DNA of 64,000 nucleotides from Spirodela intermedia. Its lineage: Eukaryota > Streptophyta > Magnoliopsida > Alismatales > Araceae. Every line of letters begins with the position of its first letter. Within the stretch, counting starts at the first letter, position 1. Below, one piece after another: positions 11,980 to 24,300 of this stretch. Below the pieces are notes generated by a model. It saw only the letters and a program-made list of their open reading frames with translations, was not told the origin of the DNA and made no database searches. A program made the position numbers and the translations under genes. The stretch covers positions 4,238,001-4,302,000 of the forward strand of contig LR746271.1 of NCBI GenBank assembly GCA_902729315.2. The letters are read 5' to 3'.

Positions 11980-12291
11980 ATGGAGGGGAAGGGCAAGGGC
12001 AAGGGGAAGGTGAAGAAGGGGTGGATGGCGGTGAGGGTGGGGGAGGAAGGGGAGGGAGGGTTCAGGCGGTTCACCATGCCGATATCTTACCTCTACCACC
12101 CACAGTTCGAGAGGCTGCTGCAGGCCGCTAAGGAGCTCTACGGCTACCCCTCCTCCGGGCCGCTCATCCTTCCCTGCTCCGTGGACGAATTCCTCCACCT
12201 CCGCTGGCTCATCGAGAAGGAGGAGTCCCACTCCCACCACCACCACCATTCTCCTCGCTCTTCTTCTTCTTCTTCTCTCCACTCTTGCTGA
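11980..12291 (+). CDS. SAUR (small auxin up RNA) protein, 103 aa, intronless
   Basis: Early auxin-responsive small protein. In characterised members SAURs inhibit PP2C.D phosphatases, so plasma-membrane H+-ATPases stay active and cells expand. After a Lys/Gly-rich N-terminus the SAUR core is visible: KKGWMAVRVG, then FRRFTMPISYLYHPQFERLL, ELYGYPSSGPLILPCSVDEF and LHLRWLIEKE. A His- and Ser-rich tail ends in Cys. The absence of an intron and the length are normal for the family. The core most resembles the SAUR41/71/72 clade. The start is the ATG at 11980; upstream in-frame TTG is not a credible plant start. The gene is GC-rich, converges with the LysM gene, and a (CT)n tract follows its stop in the probable 3' UTR. 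Confidence 0.93.
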   Translation: MEGKGKGKGKVKKGWMAVRVGEEGEGGFRRFTMPISYLYHPQFERLLQAAKELYGYPSSGPLILPCSVDEFLHLRWLIEKEESHSHHHHHSPRSSSSSSLHSC

Positions 12292-12300
12292 ACCTCTCTG

Positions 12301-12341
<41 letters not shown>
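12301..12341. repeat. (CT)n microsatellite in SAUR 3' region
   Basis: About 40 bp of CT repeat starting 10 bp after the SAUR stop codon. A second, shorter CT run lies at about 12488-12510 between the converging SAUR and LysM genes. Confidence 0.9.
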
Positions 12342-12344
<3 letters not shown>

Positions 12345-12664
12345 GTTCTCCATGGAGTTTTCCAGAGGACGCAGATCGGCCGCGACCGATCTCTCCTTCC
12401 ATGGTGCTTGCTGTTTTCCTCGCTCTTTTCAGTTTGTATATTTAGGAGAGGCTCAGCCTATGGAAGCCTCTAGCCAATCACTCCCCATCTCTCTCTCTCT
12501 CTCTCTCTAGAACCAGCGTAGTAAATCAAGAACAAATTCGCAGGAGACAACCAACGGAGTCCTCGAACAATCTGAATAGCTGATTTGGTTTAATTCTCCC
12601 CGCCCACAAAATCGCCCAAAAAACGGGGTAATCATAAGAGGATCAGGCACAGAAGACTCACCGG

Positions 12665-13114
12665 CTACGGAATGAAGGCTCTGGGGGCGACGGCGAGGCA
12701 TAGCATGGCGAGGAGGAGGAGCGGCGGCGAAGACGCCGCCGTGGGAGGCGGCGCCGCCGCCGTTTGGTCGCCGGAGATGCTTCCGGCAGGGCCGCTGTTC
12801 GAGGGGGAGCCGCCGGGGAGGGCCACCGTCGCCGGCACCGACGACTTGGGCGGCGCGATCACGTCGGCGGCGCCGGCATGGGGGGGCGAAGGGGACGGGG
12901 CGAGTAAGGAGCCGTGGGGGAGCGCGGAGGGCAGAGGGATGAACGCGGGAAACTCACGCGGCCCTGCACCAGTTCGTCCCCAAGATAAATAAATAATTAA
13001 GTAAATAAATAGATAATTGAAATTAAGCTCGCTCGAGCCCTAGGCTAACCAGGGCATCGTGGTTGTAGAGATGTGGTCAACCTGAAAAAACATTTACAAC
13101 GAAAACATCGTCAC

Positions 13115-13167
<53 letters not shown>

Positions 13168-14367
13168 CACGAGGTGACGATGGATCCATTGACGAGGCCG
13201 CCGTAGGTGCAGGAGGTGACGTTGCAGCCAGCACTGGTAGGCTGGGAGGTGACATTTCCGAGCATGAGGTTGCTGTTCCTGCACTGCATGCTCGAGCAGG
13301 AGACGGCCAATGGCGATGGAGTGCAGTACAGGCTACATGCCAAAGAAGATGGCCAGTCGGTCAGCTGGGGAAAACCAGGCGAAGAGGAAGAGAGAAGGAG
13401 GCTGATCACTTTAGGTTTCCGGGGCCACAGCTGCATTGAACGCAGTGGCTCGCTGTGATGGCGTAGCTCCCGTTGGCCACGATCAGGCCGAAGTCGGAGG
13501 AAAACCTGGGGAATGACGAGATGCAGGCTGCGGATTTCAAGACGGGAATCAGTCAATAGATGGACGTCTTCTTGAACGGGAGATCGAAAATCCAGCCACC
13601 GAGCTCCATGCGAGAGAGAATAAATGACGGAGAGAAGAAGAAATATATTTGAAGCACGTGGCGCACGTTGATGTTTACTGAACCTAATTGCAACGGCAAG
13701 AAACATTTCTCTTACCGGGAAGAGGGATAGCGAGAATGTCGCTAGGCTTCACAGAGGGGCTGGCCATGGCGTTGACGTTCATGATATCCGAGATGGTGGT
13801 GGAGTAGGCGGCGGCGATCCCCGCCACCGTGTCGCCCTCCCTCACGACATAGGACATGTACACGGCCGGGAGGGAGTTGTCGCTGGAGTTGAAGCACGAG
13901 CAAGGGAGCGGCACCAGCAGGCTCTCGCCGGCGTCCACCGCGCCGGAGTCGGAGATGCCGTTGGCCTCCTGGATCTGGTCGGCGGTGACGAGGCCCGAGT
14001 AGACGGCGCCGGCGATCGAGGCGAGCGTGTCGCCGGGACGGGATCGGTAGCGGACGGAGATGACCTTGCGGATGCCGTCGTCGCAGGCGCAGACAACGGG
14101 GACGCGGAGGAAGATCCCTGCGGGGAGAATGCGGTTCTCGACGTCGGAGAGTGAGACGTCCACGGCGTTGGCGGCGAGGAGGGCGATGGAATCGACCTGG
14201 AAGAGAGCGGCAACCTCGGAGACCTTGAGATCGGCGTAGAGCGTGTAGCCGACGAGCGCCTGGCAGGCCTCGGAGCCATTGCAGGGCTCAATGGTCGACT
14301 TGCAGAACCCGAGCCGCGGAGCTGAGCACAGCAGGAGGAAAAGAAAGAGGAAGAGGAAGACGGCCAT
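12665..14367 (-). CDS. LYM1/3: LysM-domain GPI-anchored receptor-like protein (LYM1/LYM3, rice LYP4/LYP6 type), 5 exons, 420 aa
   Basis: Cell-surface protein that, in studied relatives, binds peptidoglycan and chitin fragments and signals with the LysM kinase CERK1. Exons (minus): 14367-13716, 13527-13410, 13332-13171, 13081-13050, 12963-12665; total 1263 nt, all phases consistent. Residues 1-22 are a hydrophobic signal peptide. Three LysM-like modules follow: about 41-90 (YTLYADLKVSEVAALF), 107-155 (YRSRPGDTLASIAG) and 172-217 (YVVREGDTVAGIAAAYS), separated by CxC pairs (VCACD, PCSCF). Then come SDFGLIVANGSYAITASHC, QCSCGPGN, AVSCSSMQCRNSNLM, GCNVTSC and TTSLQPRCPG. A Pro/Ser/Ala-rich spacer leads to a terminal hydrophobic segment (PPLLLLAMLCLAVAPRAF), as in GPI-anchored proteins. 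No kinase domain is present. Length matches the family. The least certain junction is the TAG acceptor of exon 3. Exon 1 is strongly GC-rich. Confidence 0.95.
13050..13081 (-). other. 32-nt microexon (exon 4) of the LysM gene
   Basis: Between a TTTTTTCAG acceptor and a GGTTAGCC donor lies a 32-nt exon coding for LTTSLQPRCP. It alone restores phase between exon 3 (ending TC) and exon 5 (starting GG). It supplies the conserved Cys-containing LQPRCPGP junction of the family. Confidence 0.88.
13119..13166. repeat. (GA)n microsatellite adjacent to the LysM exon 3 donor
   Basis: About 45 bp of GA repeat. On the gene strand it is a CT tract beginning immediately after the GTGAGCTC donor of intron 3. 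Confidence 0.9.
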
Positions 14368-15323
14368 CCGCGGCTGTCTAGGGTTTTTCCTTCCTCTTCC
14401 TGCTCTCTGCTTCTTCTCCTTCCTCCCTCCTTACCTTCTGGGACTTCGGGCGTCGTCTTCGACAGCTTTCTGGAGGGAGAGGACGGGGCATGGCAACGGT
14501 CCGGAGGAGAGATAATCTAGAGAGAGGGTAAAGAGCAGAGCGGAGAGTTTTGTCGGCTTGCGATACGAAAGACCTCTTCCAGAACGTTCTCCGCCGCGGT
14601 GCGTAAAGAACCCCGTCCGCAGGGTAAGAATGCTCCTTTTTAAGACGTGGCAATCCTCAATTGGTTGTAGTATTGTAAAGCTACTGGCTGCCTTGCAGTA
14701 GGCGTAGATTTTGGGTCTGCCTTCGTATTGATGGGAGAGAGAATATTTTCAGTATGATACTCTCACGCCGGTCTTTTCTCGTTTAACCCAATCTTGTCAC
14801 CGAGCGGAGCGACGCCCTGACGCCTGTATTGGGAACAAATGGGGTGGAACAAGACGAATAAGGGGAGAAGAATAGCAGCGGCCGTTCTCTTTTCCAAAGC
14901 GGCTGGGGGAGTGGTCGCTGTTGGGTTACAGCTGGCTGAAAAACCTGAGAATATCCCGCGTTCGGATTTTATCTCAAATCCGATACCTAAATCCGCTTCT
15001 AGCGAGAGAGAGAGAGACAGAGACCACTCCTTTCTGTTTTCTAGCCAGAGAGAGAGAGAGAGAGCAGAGAAGAGAGGGGAGAGGAGAGAGGGGAGAGGAG
15101 AGAGGAGAGAGAGAGGCGGTAGCGCGGGAAAAAACTCGTGGTTGACGACCACAGTTTCTGTTTTTCTTCTTTCGCGCCAAATTTGTTCATCGTCCTCGAT
15201 TTTCTCTCTCATCCTCCTTTCGCCATATGCTTACTCCTCGTGCCGGGTATCTCGGGCAGGGGGACGGGCGAACCCTAGGATCACTCTTTTCTGCTAGATT
15301 TTTGGCGTCTCTTCGTATGAGAG
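14368..15323. promoter_or_regulatory. Shared upstream region of LysM and ATAD5 genes (head-to-head)
   Basis: 956 bp separate the two start codons, so both 5' UTRs and core promoters must lie here. No TATA box is obvious for either gene. GA/AG-rich stretches (about 15004-15113) lie in the probable 5' UTR/promoter of ATAD5. Reading frames in the interval are low-complexity. Confidence 0.6.
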
Positions 15324-18300
15324 ATGCGTGGATCTGGCGAGATGGAACGCCAGGCGGGAGACGAAGAGGCGGATGCGGTGGAGATCGTCGGGATCTCTGG
15401 CGGGGGTCCTCACCGGGTGGCAAGGAGAACATCCAGGGGATGCGTGCAGAAGAAGATCAATTTTTACTTGCCTACACGGGGGGGTGTGTGCGATGGTGGA
15501 GGGGACGAGGAAGAGGAGGATGGTGAATCTTCGTGGAGTGAAGATGAAGGGAAGAGGAAACCTAGGAGGAAGGTTCGGTCCGGGACAGCAAACAAGGTAG
15601 ATTTTTTCGAATTGCCTTCCCGGACTTATTTCAGCGATGTTCATCGACGTGTAATTTCATTCTACTTCGTCAGACATTACAGTTCAATATTTTTTTGATT
15701 CGTATCGTTGAAAATATTATTTAAAGGGTTACTATGTGAATTACATATTTGAATGTCGCTGTGGCATTGAGTTTATTTTCTCGGCCCTTAGGAATTAGTT
15801 ATCATGCTACAAATTCGGAAAAAATGATTCCTTCCGTAGTAAATGAAATGGTTACGTAGACCTGGATATCATGAATGAATTTGGCACACCTTTTTATTGG
15901 GTTGGATGAGCACGCAAGGGGACGCTAGAGTCTACGGTCACTTTAGAGGACAGTTGAGAGTTCCCTCGGTGGCTGTAGTGCACTCGCACTTGGACTTACT
16001 CATGCCACGGGATGCAAAGTGCCGATTACCAGGAGCTGTAGCACTCTCGCACACTCACAATTGGACATTCTCTCTTATGCCACAGAAGGCAACGTTCCTC
16101 TTATAAGGGGTTGTTGTAGACTGGCATTTAGGCTTGGTCACCTGGTGGGGTCTTGACCACCCCCATCTTATTTGGAGTGACAATGGGGTGGTAAGCCTGA
16201 GATTGGTAGTCGGCTTGTAGATGAGCTGATGAGATCAAGGATGTGGTTTTGGGTTAGTATCTTGAGTTAGTTGAGTTTCTTTGTTCTCTACTTTGAGGAC
16301 ACTAGATTTAAAGAGTTTGAAAACCTGAAGGAGAATGCCTGGAAGAAGTAACCATGATATGGGATATGGGTGACACAAACTGAGGGATTGTGGAAATTGT
16401 AATGACATCGCTTGTGGGAGGAAAATTAAGTAAGAAAACTAAGCTGAATCACGTAACCACTTAACTAGTGCAAAAACTGACGAGAGAAGTCCCCACTAAT
16501 GGATGAGAAGGGCGGTGCCTCTTCATTTAATTGATCCATAAATTGAAGCTGGAGATTGCCGCTCATGTATTGGAAGGGGCATGCTATGTAGAGGCTGGCT
16601 TTGCTTTTAGTTTTTGATCCTAAAACGTGGGTGGCTGAAGGCGTTACAAGAATTCAGGCAGAATGTGTGAAGTAGTAACCCTAAGATGGGCCTACACAAT
16701 AGGTGTACGTAGATAGCATGATCTCGTTTGTGCTGAAGTTAATGGGATGCAATTGTGACGAGTGATGAAGACGTTAGGTTGTCTGATGAGATTAGATATT
16801 TAATTTGTCTGGACGAATGGAGATTTTTACTTGTAGAGTTAACCATACAGTGACACCTCCGAAGAAAATGTAATGATGCGTTTAGTCCCAAAATAATAAT
16901 TCAATTAGTAAGAATTTTCTTGATATTTAGAAAGCCATGTAAGAATTTGACTGTAGTATTAAAGAATTTGAATATAATGCAGTATTAAAGAATTTGAATA
17001 CTTTGGCTGACTGTGATTTGAGCTGGCCATTTTTTTTCCCATTTTTCAACGTAAAGCTACGCCAATGTTTATAATAAATCTGTTTGGTATCATCTATTAC
17101 CAAAATAACCGTTTTAGATCGGTTGACAGCCAATATTGTATACTACTGTGAACAGCACTTTTATCAATTCCTCATCTATTTGTTATTTAAAAAATGTGTT
17201 TTTCTTGGTAGTGTCTGTGGATTGTAAGATAATTGCGATTTATGTTTATTCTGTTGAATTGGATTTCATGCACCATTTCTTAAGAGATCCTCAAATTCGG
17301 TACATTAGTAATGAGTGTGCGTCCAACTTATTTCTCCCAACCAGCTTTGGCCGTGAATATTATGGTAGCTACTTTCACCACTCAAGTCCCAAAGTAGAAT
17401 GAATATCAAGCTACCAAACATTTTGATACTTTTTAATCATCCACTGTTAACACCATCTTTTGCATATCTATAGATAATTGTAGAGATTTGCCTTTGTATG
17501 CCTATTTTGTGTTCAATCATATGGAGAATTTCTTATAAAAACGGGCGCCCAAGAAAATCACGATCTTGAGTGCTATCTGTGTAAAGATACACAATTGTGT
17601 AAAATTAATGAAAAAAACTAGGGAGACTAGGTAAAAATAAATGGTATATTACGTAGTGAGAGATGCATATCATCAAGCTGTAAAGTAAGACTGAAACTAA
17701 TCATTTGATAGGCCTTAGCCTTCATATATATTTGATTATTTTCGAGTCTCAATTCTTACTGGGGATATAGTCTAGTAGGACATGCCTGAACCATATTTGT
17801 TGGGGCTCTTGTGACGCTCACCTCTGCACATATATTAGTGCCAATTTTTCTCCAACTTTGATCTGGTTTATTTTTGAATGTTCTTCTAGGCGCAAAATTT
17901 CTGATCCTACAAAGGAAATTGTAGGCTATCTTTGCCGTGAATTATAAAGAAGCTTCAATAGAGCAGGAAGACAACCATCCAGTATTAGATTAGTCTACGT
18001 CTTACGATGGGGAATGCACTTGCTTCTCATGGTACTATGCTTTGTATCTCGTGGTTGTTTATCCTTACTGAACAGTTTATCTCATTTCTTTCGTAGGTTC
18101 CAGTGACCTGCAAAAGCTCTGTTGGATTTAATACCAGAAACAAAAGATCGTTACCCATGGTTGGTAATGGTAAGTATTGGACACGAATACCATAACAAAT
18201 TCTTTGAAATTTTTTTACGGCCACATACCCTTGTCAGTTGTGGTGTTAAAACTGGTTTCATCCTAACCTGTCAATTAGGCTAGTGGACTGTCATTAGGGT

Positions 18301-21300
18301 TTTTCCTCTATTCTTCCAGATTTCTGAGCATTTTGATGACATAAGTTTGAACTGAATGAAATACCGACCTTTTTCTCTGGCACATGATTTAGGTGACATT
18401 TCCTTTTCATCTTGGTAGGATCTGACTTCTTTCAGAAGGTTTCAGAGAAAAAGCTGAAACATAAGCATCAGATGGAGCAGGAAGATGTCATGGAAACAAC
18501 AGGAGATGGTAGTATGTGTCGCATAATGCTATAAATAATGCAATTAATAAATTTATTTCAAGAATTATGGTTGTTTCTTTCTGTCTATTCATGTAATTTG
18601 TTATTTCTAAGGTTAGCTAAGCACCCATAAACTTAAAAATACCTTAGTTGAGAAAACTACCTCTTATAAAATCGAATGGATTAATTTTCAATGCAATTTT
18701 CTGAAATTTCCTCGTGAGAATAGTATTTAAGAATTCCCAGGCATTTTATACTATGTACATTGTATCTGAGCCTTTTTGGATTTATCCTTCTTTCAGTGAA
18801 AACTCATTTTAGGATGTAGAAGTGAGTTATCTTAGTAGAGGTAGGTTCATATATAAATCGAGTTTCTATCTCTTCTTCCAACATAAGTATATACATCAGA
18901 TTTTTTGTAGCATACATTGCACTCTAGATTCCGCAGGATTACTGTGTAATCCTGCGGACATCTATCGCATGCTTGTTTATCTGAGGGCTTACTATTTTAC
19001 TCATTGGATTTAAGTTTCTCAACTGGATCTGCTAGTGCCAAAAGAATCTCCTTGTATAAAACTCCGGGAATACTCTACATTGTACACTTATGCAAGGATT
19101 TAACTCCCTGGGTTGTCTCTTCTTAACCCTAAGAAATGATTCTATCAGATGATATGGATGCGCTTCGCTATAATCATTTAAATAGTTTTCACTAAGTGGG
19201 GCATTTAAATAAATATAAAGCAAGGACGAAGATAGTTTAGTGAGATGTGAATCACGTACTGTTGTTAGTATCATAGCTTTGTCTGAATTTCGAAGATAAA
19301 ATTGCTTTCTGGATTTACACATTTCATGATGGACGGTTTTCTTCTATTGTTTTCACATGAAATTCCAATGTAAACTAGCCTAAACATTTCACTTACCTTT
19401 CATTGAATATGAAGAAACGACATTGAATCTATAAAACTCTGATTTTCTGAAGGTAAGAAGAGCTATGAAAAAATGGAGATGCAAAAGGTAGATCTTCATC
19501 CATGTAAAGGCCTGTTGCCTAGCGACCGAAAGGAATCACTTACTAGATGGTGGCTAAACAGTGGGAAGACAAGTTCAAAGGATCCCGGGTTCCAAGAACT
19601 TGACAAACATAAGTCAAGTATGGATCTTTGCACACGTTCACGGAATGAGATGGTACACTTTGATCCATCACTTTTGCTATGCATCTTTTGTAATTCAGAA
19701 ATTTATTATTTGTTAAATAATTTAAATGTGTGTCTCTACTTGCGAACAATCTTAGATATTCTTCCCTCTGTCATTCGTGTTCGTGTAAATAATCTTAGAT
19801 ATTCTTAGATTTGTTTTTGACTAGTTTTGTGTATGAGCATTGAAAGGAGGGGGGTTAACCCTGCTGCTTTGCCATTAATCATGTGAGATGAGAAACCTGC
19901 TCATCTCAGGGTTCTGTGAACTTACTGCAGAAAATTGTTGCTGGTGGGAAGAAATATAAGTTCCGTTATGGTGGAAATCTAGAACCCTGTAAACACTGTC
20001 AATGAAATTAAAGCCAATTGAAAGAAGACTTTTCTGAGATAAAGTGGTGAAGATGTAGAGGGTGGCACTGCAAGAATTGGGGAGTGTAGAAATAATTTTT
20101 TTGTTAAAGTGTATAGGTAATTAATGGAGCAGACTCAGTTTCGTAATCATAGGCTTATCTCTGTGGTCTCTACTATGACATTACGCTGAGTGACTATGCA
20201 AGTTGTGAACAAAAGGAGGGAATCACGAAAGAGTCGTTGGTTGTTGATGTCTAGCGCCGATCTGTTCTTAAATGGGGTTTGAGTTTGTAACACAGTTGTA
20301 TCCGATGGGCACAACATAACAAATCTCAACATTCCATTTTTAGTCCATATTTTCTCTAATTGACGTAAATTAATTTAAAAATTGAATACTAAAACACAAA
20401 TTTAATATTAAAGAAATGTATTATTCATATTTTATTTCATTTTAATTTTAAATAATTAGTATCTTAAATAATTTTGTCATGTTTTGAGAATGTTTTGACC
20501 ACTGTGTCGATTCACGTCGTTGCCCTAAAAGCATTGGATGTCCAGAATTTTTTGTGGAATACTCATGAAGTTGAAAGGAGAAGGGTACTGTTCTGTAATC
20601 CCATGAAATTATCACACATGTTGCTGGACAAGATTTCTGCATTGATGTGGGCTTCCCTCTACTTAACTTTTTAGCTATCTTAGCGTAGGCTAACGAGGAA
20701 TAAAAGCTCAGTATCAAGTTTGTCGTCTCTGAATTCTACACCAGAGAATGAATAGACTTTAAGTGTATGTTAATTTTTGAGAAATTGTATTTGTTCTCAG
20801 GAGTGCTTGTGTGCACAGTGGTAACTGACTTACTGTGCTATGTTCTGACAGCTTATACCTCTTCCTCTTTCTTCAGTGGATCAGTAATGTTGTTTATGGT
20901 TTGGATTGTGACTGCTATGGACTTGAATTTCCGTGCTATGACAATTCTCTGCTGAACAAAGAAGATATCCATTGTGTTGTTACACACGATATCCTACCGG
21001 GAACTACATTCTTGATAGCCATTTTGGGAAATTGAAAGAATAACAAGAATTTGTGCCTTGGAAATGACATGGATTTGTCAGAGAATATTGTTGTGTTCTC
21101 GGTATAATTTACTTGTCAGCAATTTCGACGATGGCCTTTGCTTGATGTGGAGTGTTACCTCATCTGTGATGTGTAAGCCCAGGGGAGAGTAAATCACCTG
21201 TGACATAGTCCTCTGCTTCATGAAGAAGGGTCCATGGCTATGAGCCATGGTATGGGGCTGATTTCCAATTTTAATTAGAGAACCTCTTCCTATCAGAATT

Positions 21301-24300
21301 TTCATCAACATCCTATAACTTGAAAATATCGGCTGTACATTAAAATGTTTCACAATCTTCATGTCGAGTTTGGCTTAGCTGTTAATTAATTTATGGAGCG
21401 CTTCATTGGAAAAGAGAGTATTGGGCATCAAAATTTACTTTTTGTCCTGCTACTGGAGGGGAGAGCTGACTTATTAAATGACTAATCTTCAGTTTGAGGA
21501 ATGCTCGATCAATGTTATGCTTTATAGTGAGTGTGAGGCTTAGCGCGTACCCTGCCCTAGTCAGAGTTTATGCCGGAATTTTATGTTCTAGCTTGTGTAA
21601 CTGATAACGATGTATTACTTATCCTGCCATTACTATCCATTAGGCTAAGTTCCTTGCTTGTGTAACTATATTTTAATTTTTCCTACTGAATGGTTGCTAC
21701 TAAGATCTATTATCTCTTTCCAAGTGTCAGATAATAAAAGAGGATTCATTTGAGGGTTTTTTGTCTAAAGTTATATTTTGGGTATTCCTTAGAAAAGTTA
21801 TGGCCCACTTGTTTGATTAGGTGCAGGTATGAGCTTAGGTCTAACTTGGGTTAGCGGTCCCGCGCATTGTAATTTTGGTGGCATTTTTCAAGAGTATCTA
21901 TCTAATAAATGGTCGCTTTTCTTCATTATTTTTCTATTCAAGTTCATAAACAATCAATGATTAATCAAATTTAAGGTTCGGGTTAGTCAACTGGAGCTTA
22001 TGAGCTTATTTGGTCTCTTGTGTAAAGTGATCCTTAAAAGTTCCATGGGACTTCTCCCTTATATGCGGTGGGAAGTCGGGGTTGGCTGGGTTTCACGAGG
22101 AATATAAAATGAGTCTCAGTTTACTTATATCTATGGACGAAACTCAAATTTTTAACTGTCTTGTTGCAGGGAAATGACAACGCTCCTGAAGAGATGAGGC
22201 TGATTCATCCATTTTTCTCACGTTGGAAAACAAAGAAAGTCTCCGAATTTTCACTCATTTCTAAATTGAACAAGAGCTATAACTCTGCACCAGAAGAGGA
22301 CTTGGTAGCTTGTGGCCGCCCCATACATGTTTCTGTGATGCTCCAGGTGCTTGAGGCTAATTTTTGAAACTCTTATGGCTTTCCTGTCAATTTTTCGTTG
22401 TTATTTTGCTTTCTGAATTACAACATGTGTTATTGATACTGCAGGATGACATCAGTCCACTAGACTGGGGACGTTGGGAAATTAATGAGAGATCATTACT
22501 TAATCTATCTGAATATGTTTCCCCAGAAAGCAATTTATTATCTGTATCTGATGTTTCTAATGCCCCATTAACATTTGATGGCGTCATCCCATTCTTAAAT
22601 GTTTGTGGGGATATACTTCGTCATAGAAACGTGCATTCAGATCAATTACCGGAAGAAGCAATAGACCTTCTCGCAAGGTCAGAAGGTACCTCCACTTTAT
22701 TGATTGATAGACGAGAAACAAATAGCCAGCAAGGCTTAAGCTTTAAAATGGTATATTCTCGGTTGTTCCGTGTTATTTTCCCCTGAAAAGACCTTACATT
22801 TTGACGCTTTTTATTCTCATTCACTAACGAGCAAATGAACGTTCTTACATTTTTTGTAGTTCCTCGAGAAAAAGGACGAAAATTTCTCCCTCCAATTTAC
22901 CAATTCTATGGATAACTTAGAGAATGAACAGAAAAATGGACTATCTGAGGAAAGGTTGGTAATCATGTAAACATTTGCTATGATTTTTGAATGCCTTGTG
23001 GACGGTGGTGTTATCTATTTTCAAAACCATGCTGTCAGATTATATTTGTCAAATTACTTGTTACTGTAAAATCTCTGATTGTTCGAAAACTTTTTGGTTG
23101 AATATGATACATATTTTCCTTTTCAGTTTGTACTTGTAGGAACTGATAATCATATATGTGATCAGTGTGAATTTCTGAATTTTGGAAATGATTACTATCA
23201 TGGTCCATGCCAATTTATGTATAATATAAAGTCTAGCCACTATATATTCTCTTAAATTCTTCCATGCTTCGAAAAAAGGCAGAATGCCAAAAAATACTGA
23301 AACTTATATAATTGGCGGAACTATGCCTTCATCTTGTTTCCTTCTTCTAGAGTATGTTTTCCTATCTGTGTTTTAGAGTCTTCCTTGTTTTTTCTAATTA
23401 CAACTTATTTTAGAATCATATTGAAAGTGTAGTTTTCAAGTGATTGGATGGTTGATAAGGTGACCCGGAAGCCCAAATCATTTAGGTCAGCCTTGGCTAG
23501 GGATTTTATTGAAGGTGTGCATTTGTGTAGGACAAAGTAAGGATACACAAGTTGACATATCAAACCGAATAATGCTGTCAATTAGAAAACAAATTAGGCG
23601 ACAAAAGATGTCAAGAGCAGAAGACGATTCAAATCGGACTAGGCTACTGCAAACTGTGAGAAAATGGTTTGTACTTGTGGTGGGGCGTAGGGTAGCTCCC
23701 CTAAAAAAACTAATTTTACATGTAATTTGGTGAGCCTAGCTGCCTAAATGGTTTATCAGACTATGCAGTTCTTGTGGTGAATGAACAGCACGTGAACCAG
23801 TAGTGGGAGAGAATTGTGGGGAGCTTTTAGAGTAGGCTACGAGAAGGAAGCTGATGAAAGCCATCAGCCATCGCATTATGTTTCTTTATGACTGCTTTCT
23901 GAAGCTAATACTACATTTTGGGCTCAAGGATTGAAGCGAGGGGCTTGCGGGAGTGTGGATGGTTAGGCAACAGGGAGGGGTGGAGTATCAAGGATGGATG
24001 CAGGGGGGGCGATCATCATTATTATTGTCTTCATCTGCCATAACGGAAGGGGGCCCTTTTTGCAATCGTTGGGCGTCACATAACGAATGCCACATTGTTA
24101 GATTGCTAATGTTGCAAAGTTCAATAATCATAGTGTGCGAAGGTCAATTAACGTGTTTAAATATGAGGTAAGAGTGTACCATCGTAGAGAGTTGTGGACT
24201 TGACGAATATAGAATCGAAGTAGCTGGGGCGTACGAATCAAGCAAATCTAGTGTGTTGCATAAAAAAGGTAAAGGAAGATGACTCGTGGGATTAACAATC

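Noticed and set aside
11737-12402. 221-codon minus-strand frame across the SAUR gene
   Set aside because: It is antisense to the SAUR reading frame and extended by GA-repeat low complexity.
13842-14291. 149-codon minus-strand frame rich in Ser/Pro/Arg
   Set aside because: It is a shifted-frame shadow of LysM exon 1, whose correct frame has signal peptide and LysM motifs.
14763-15297. Long frames on both strands upstream of ATAD5
   Set aside because: They consist largely of GA/CT repeat translation; no family similarity.
20877-21000. Possible extra ATAD5 exon after TTCTTCAG ([13 protein letters not shown]...)
   Set aside because: With the longer exon 4 (dangling A) it hits an immediate stop, and it matches no ATAD5 segment I recognise.
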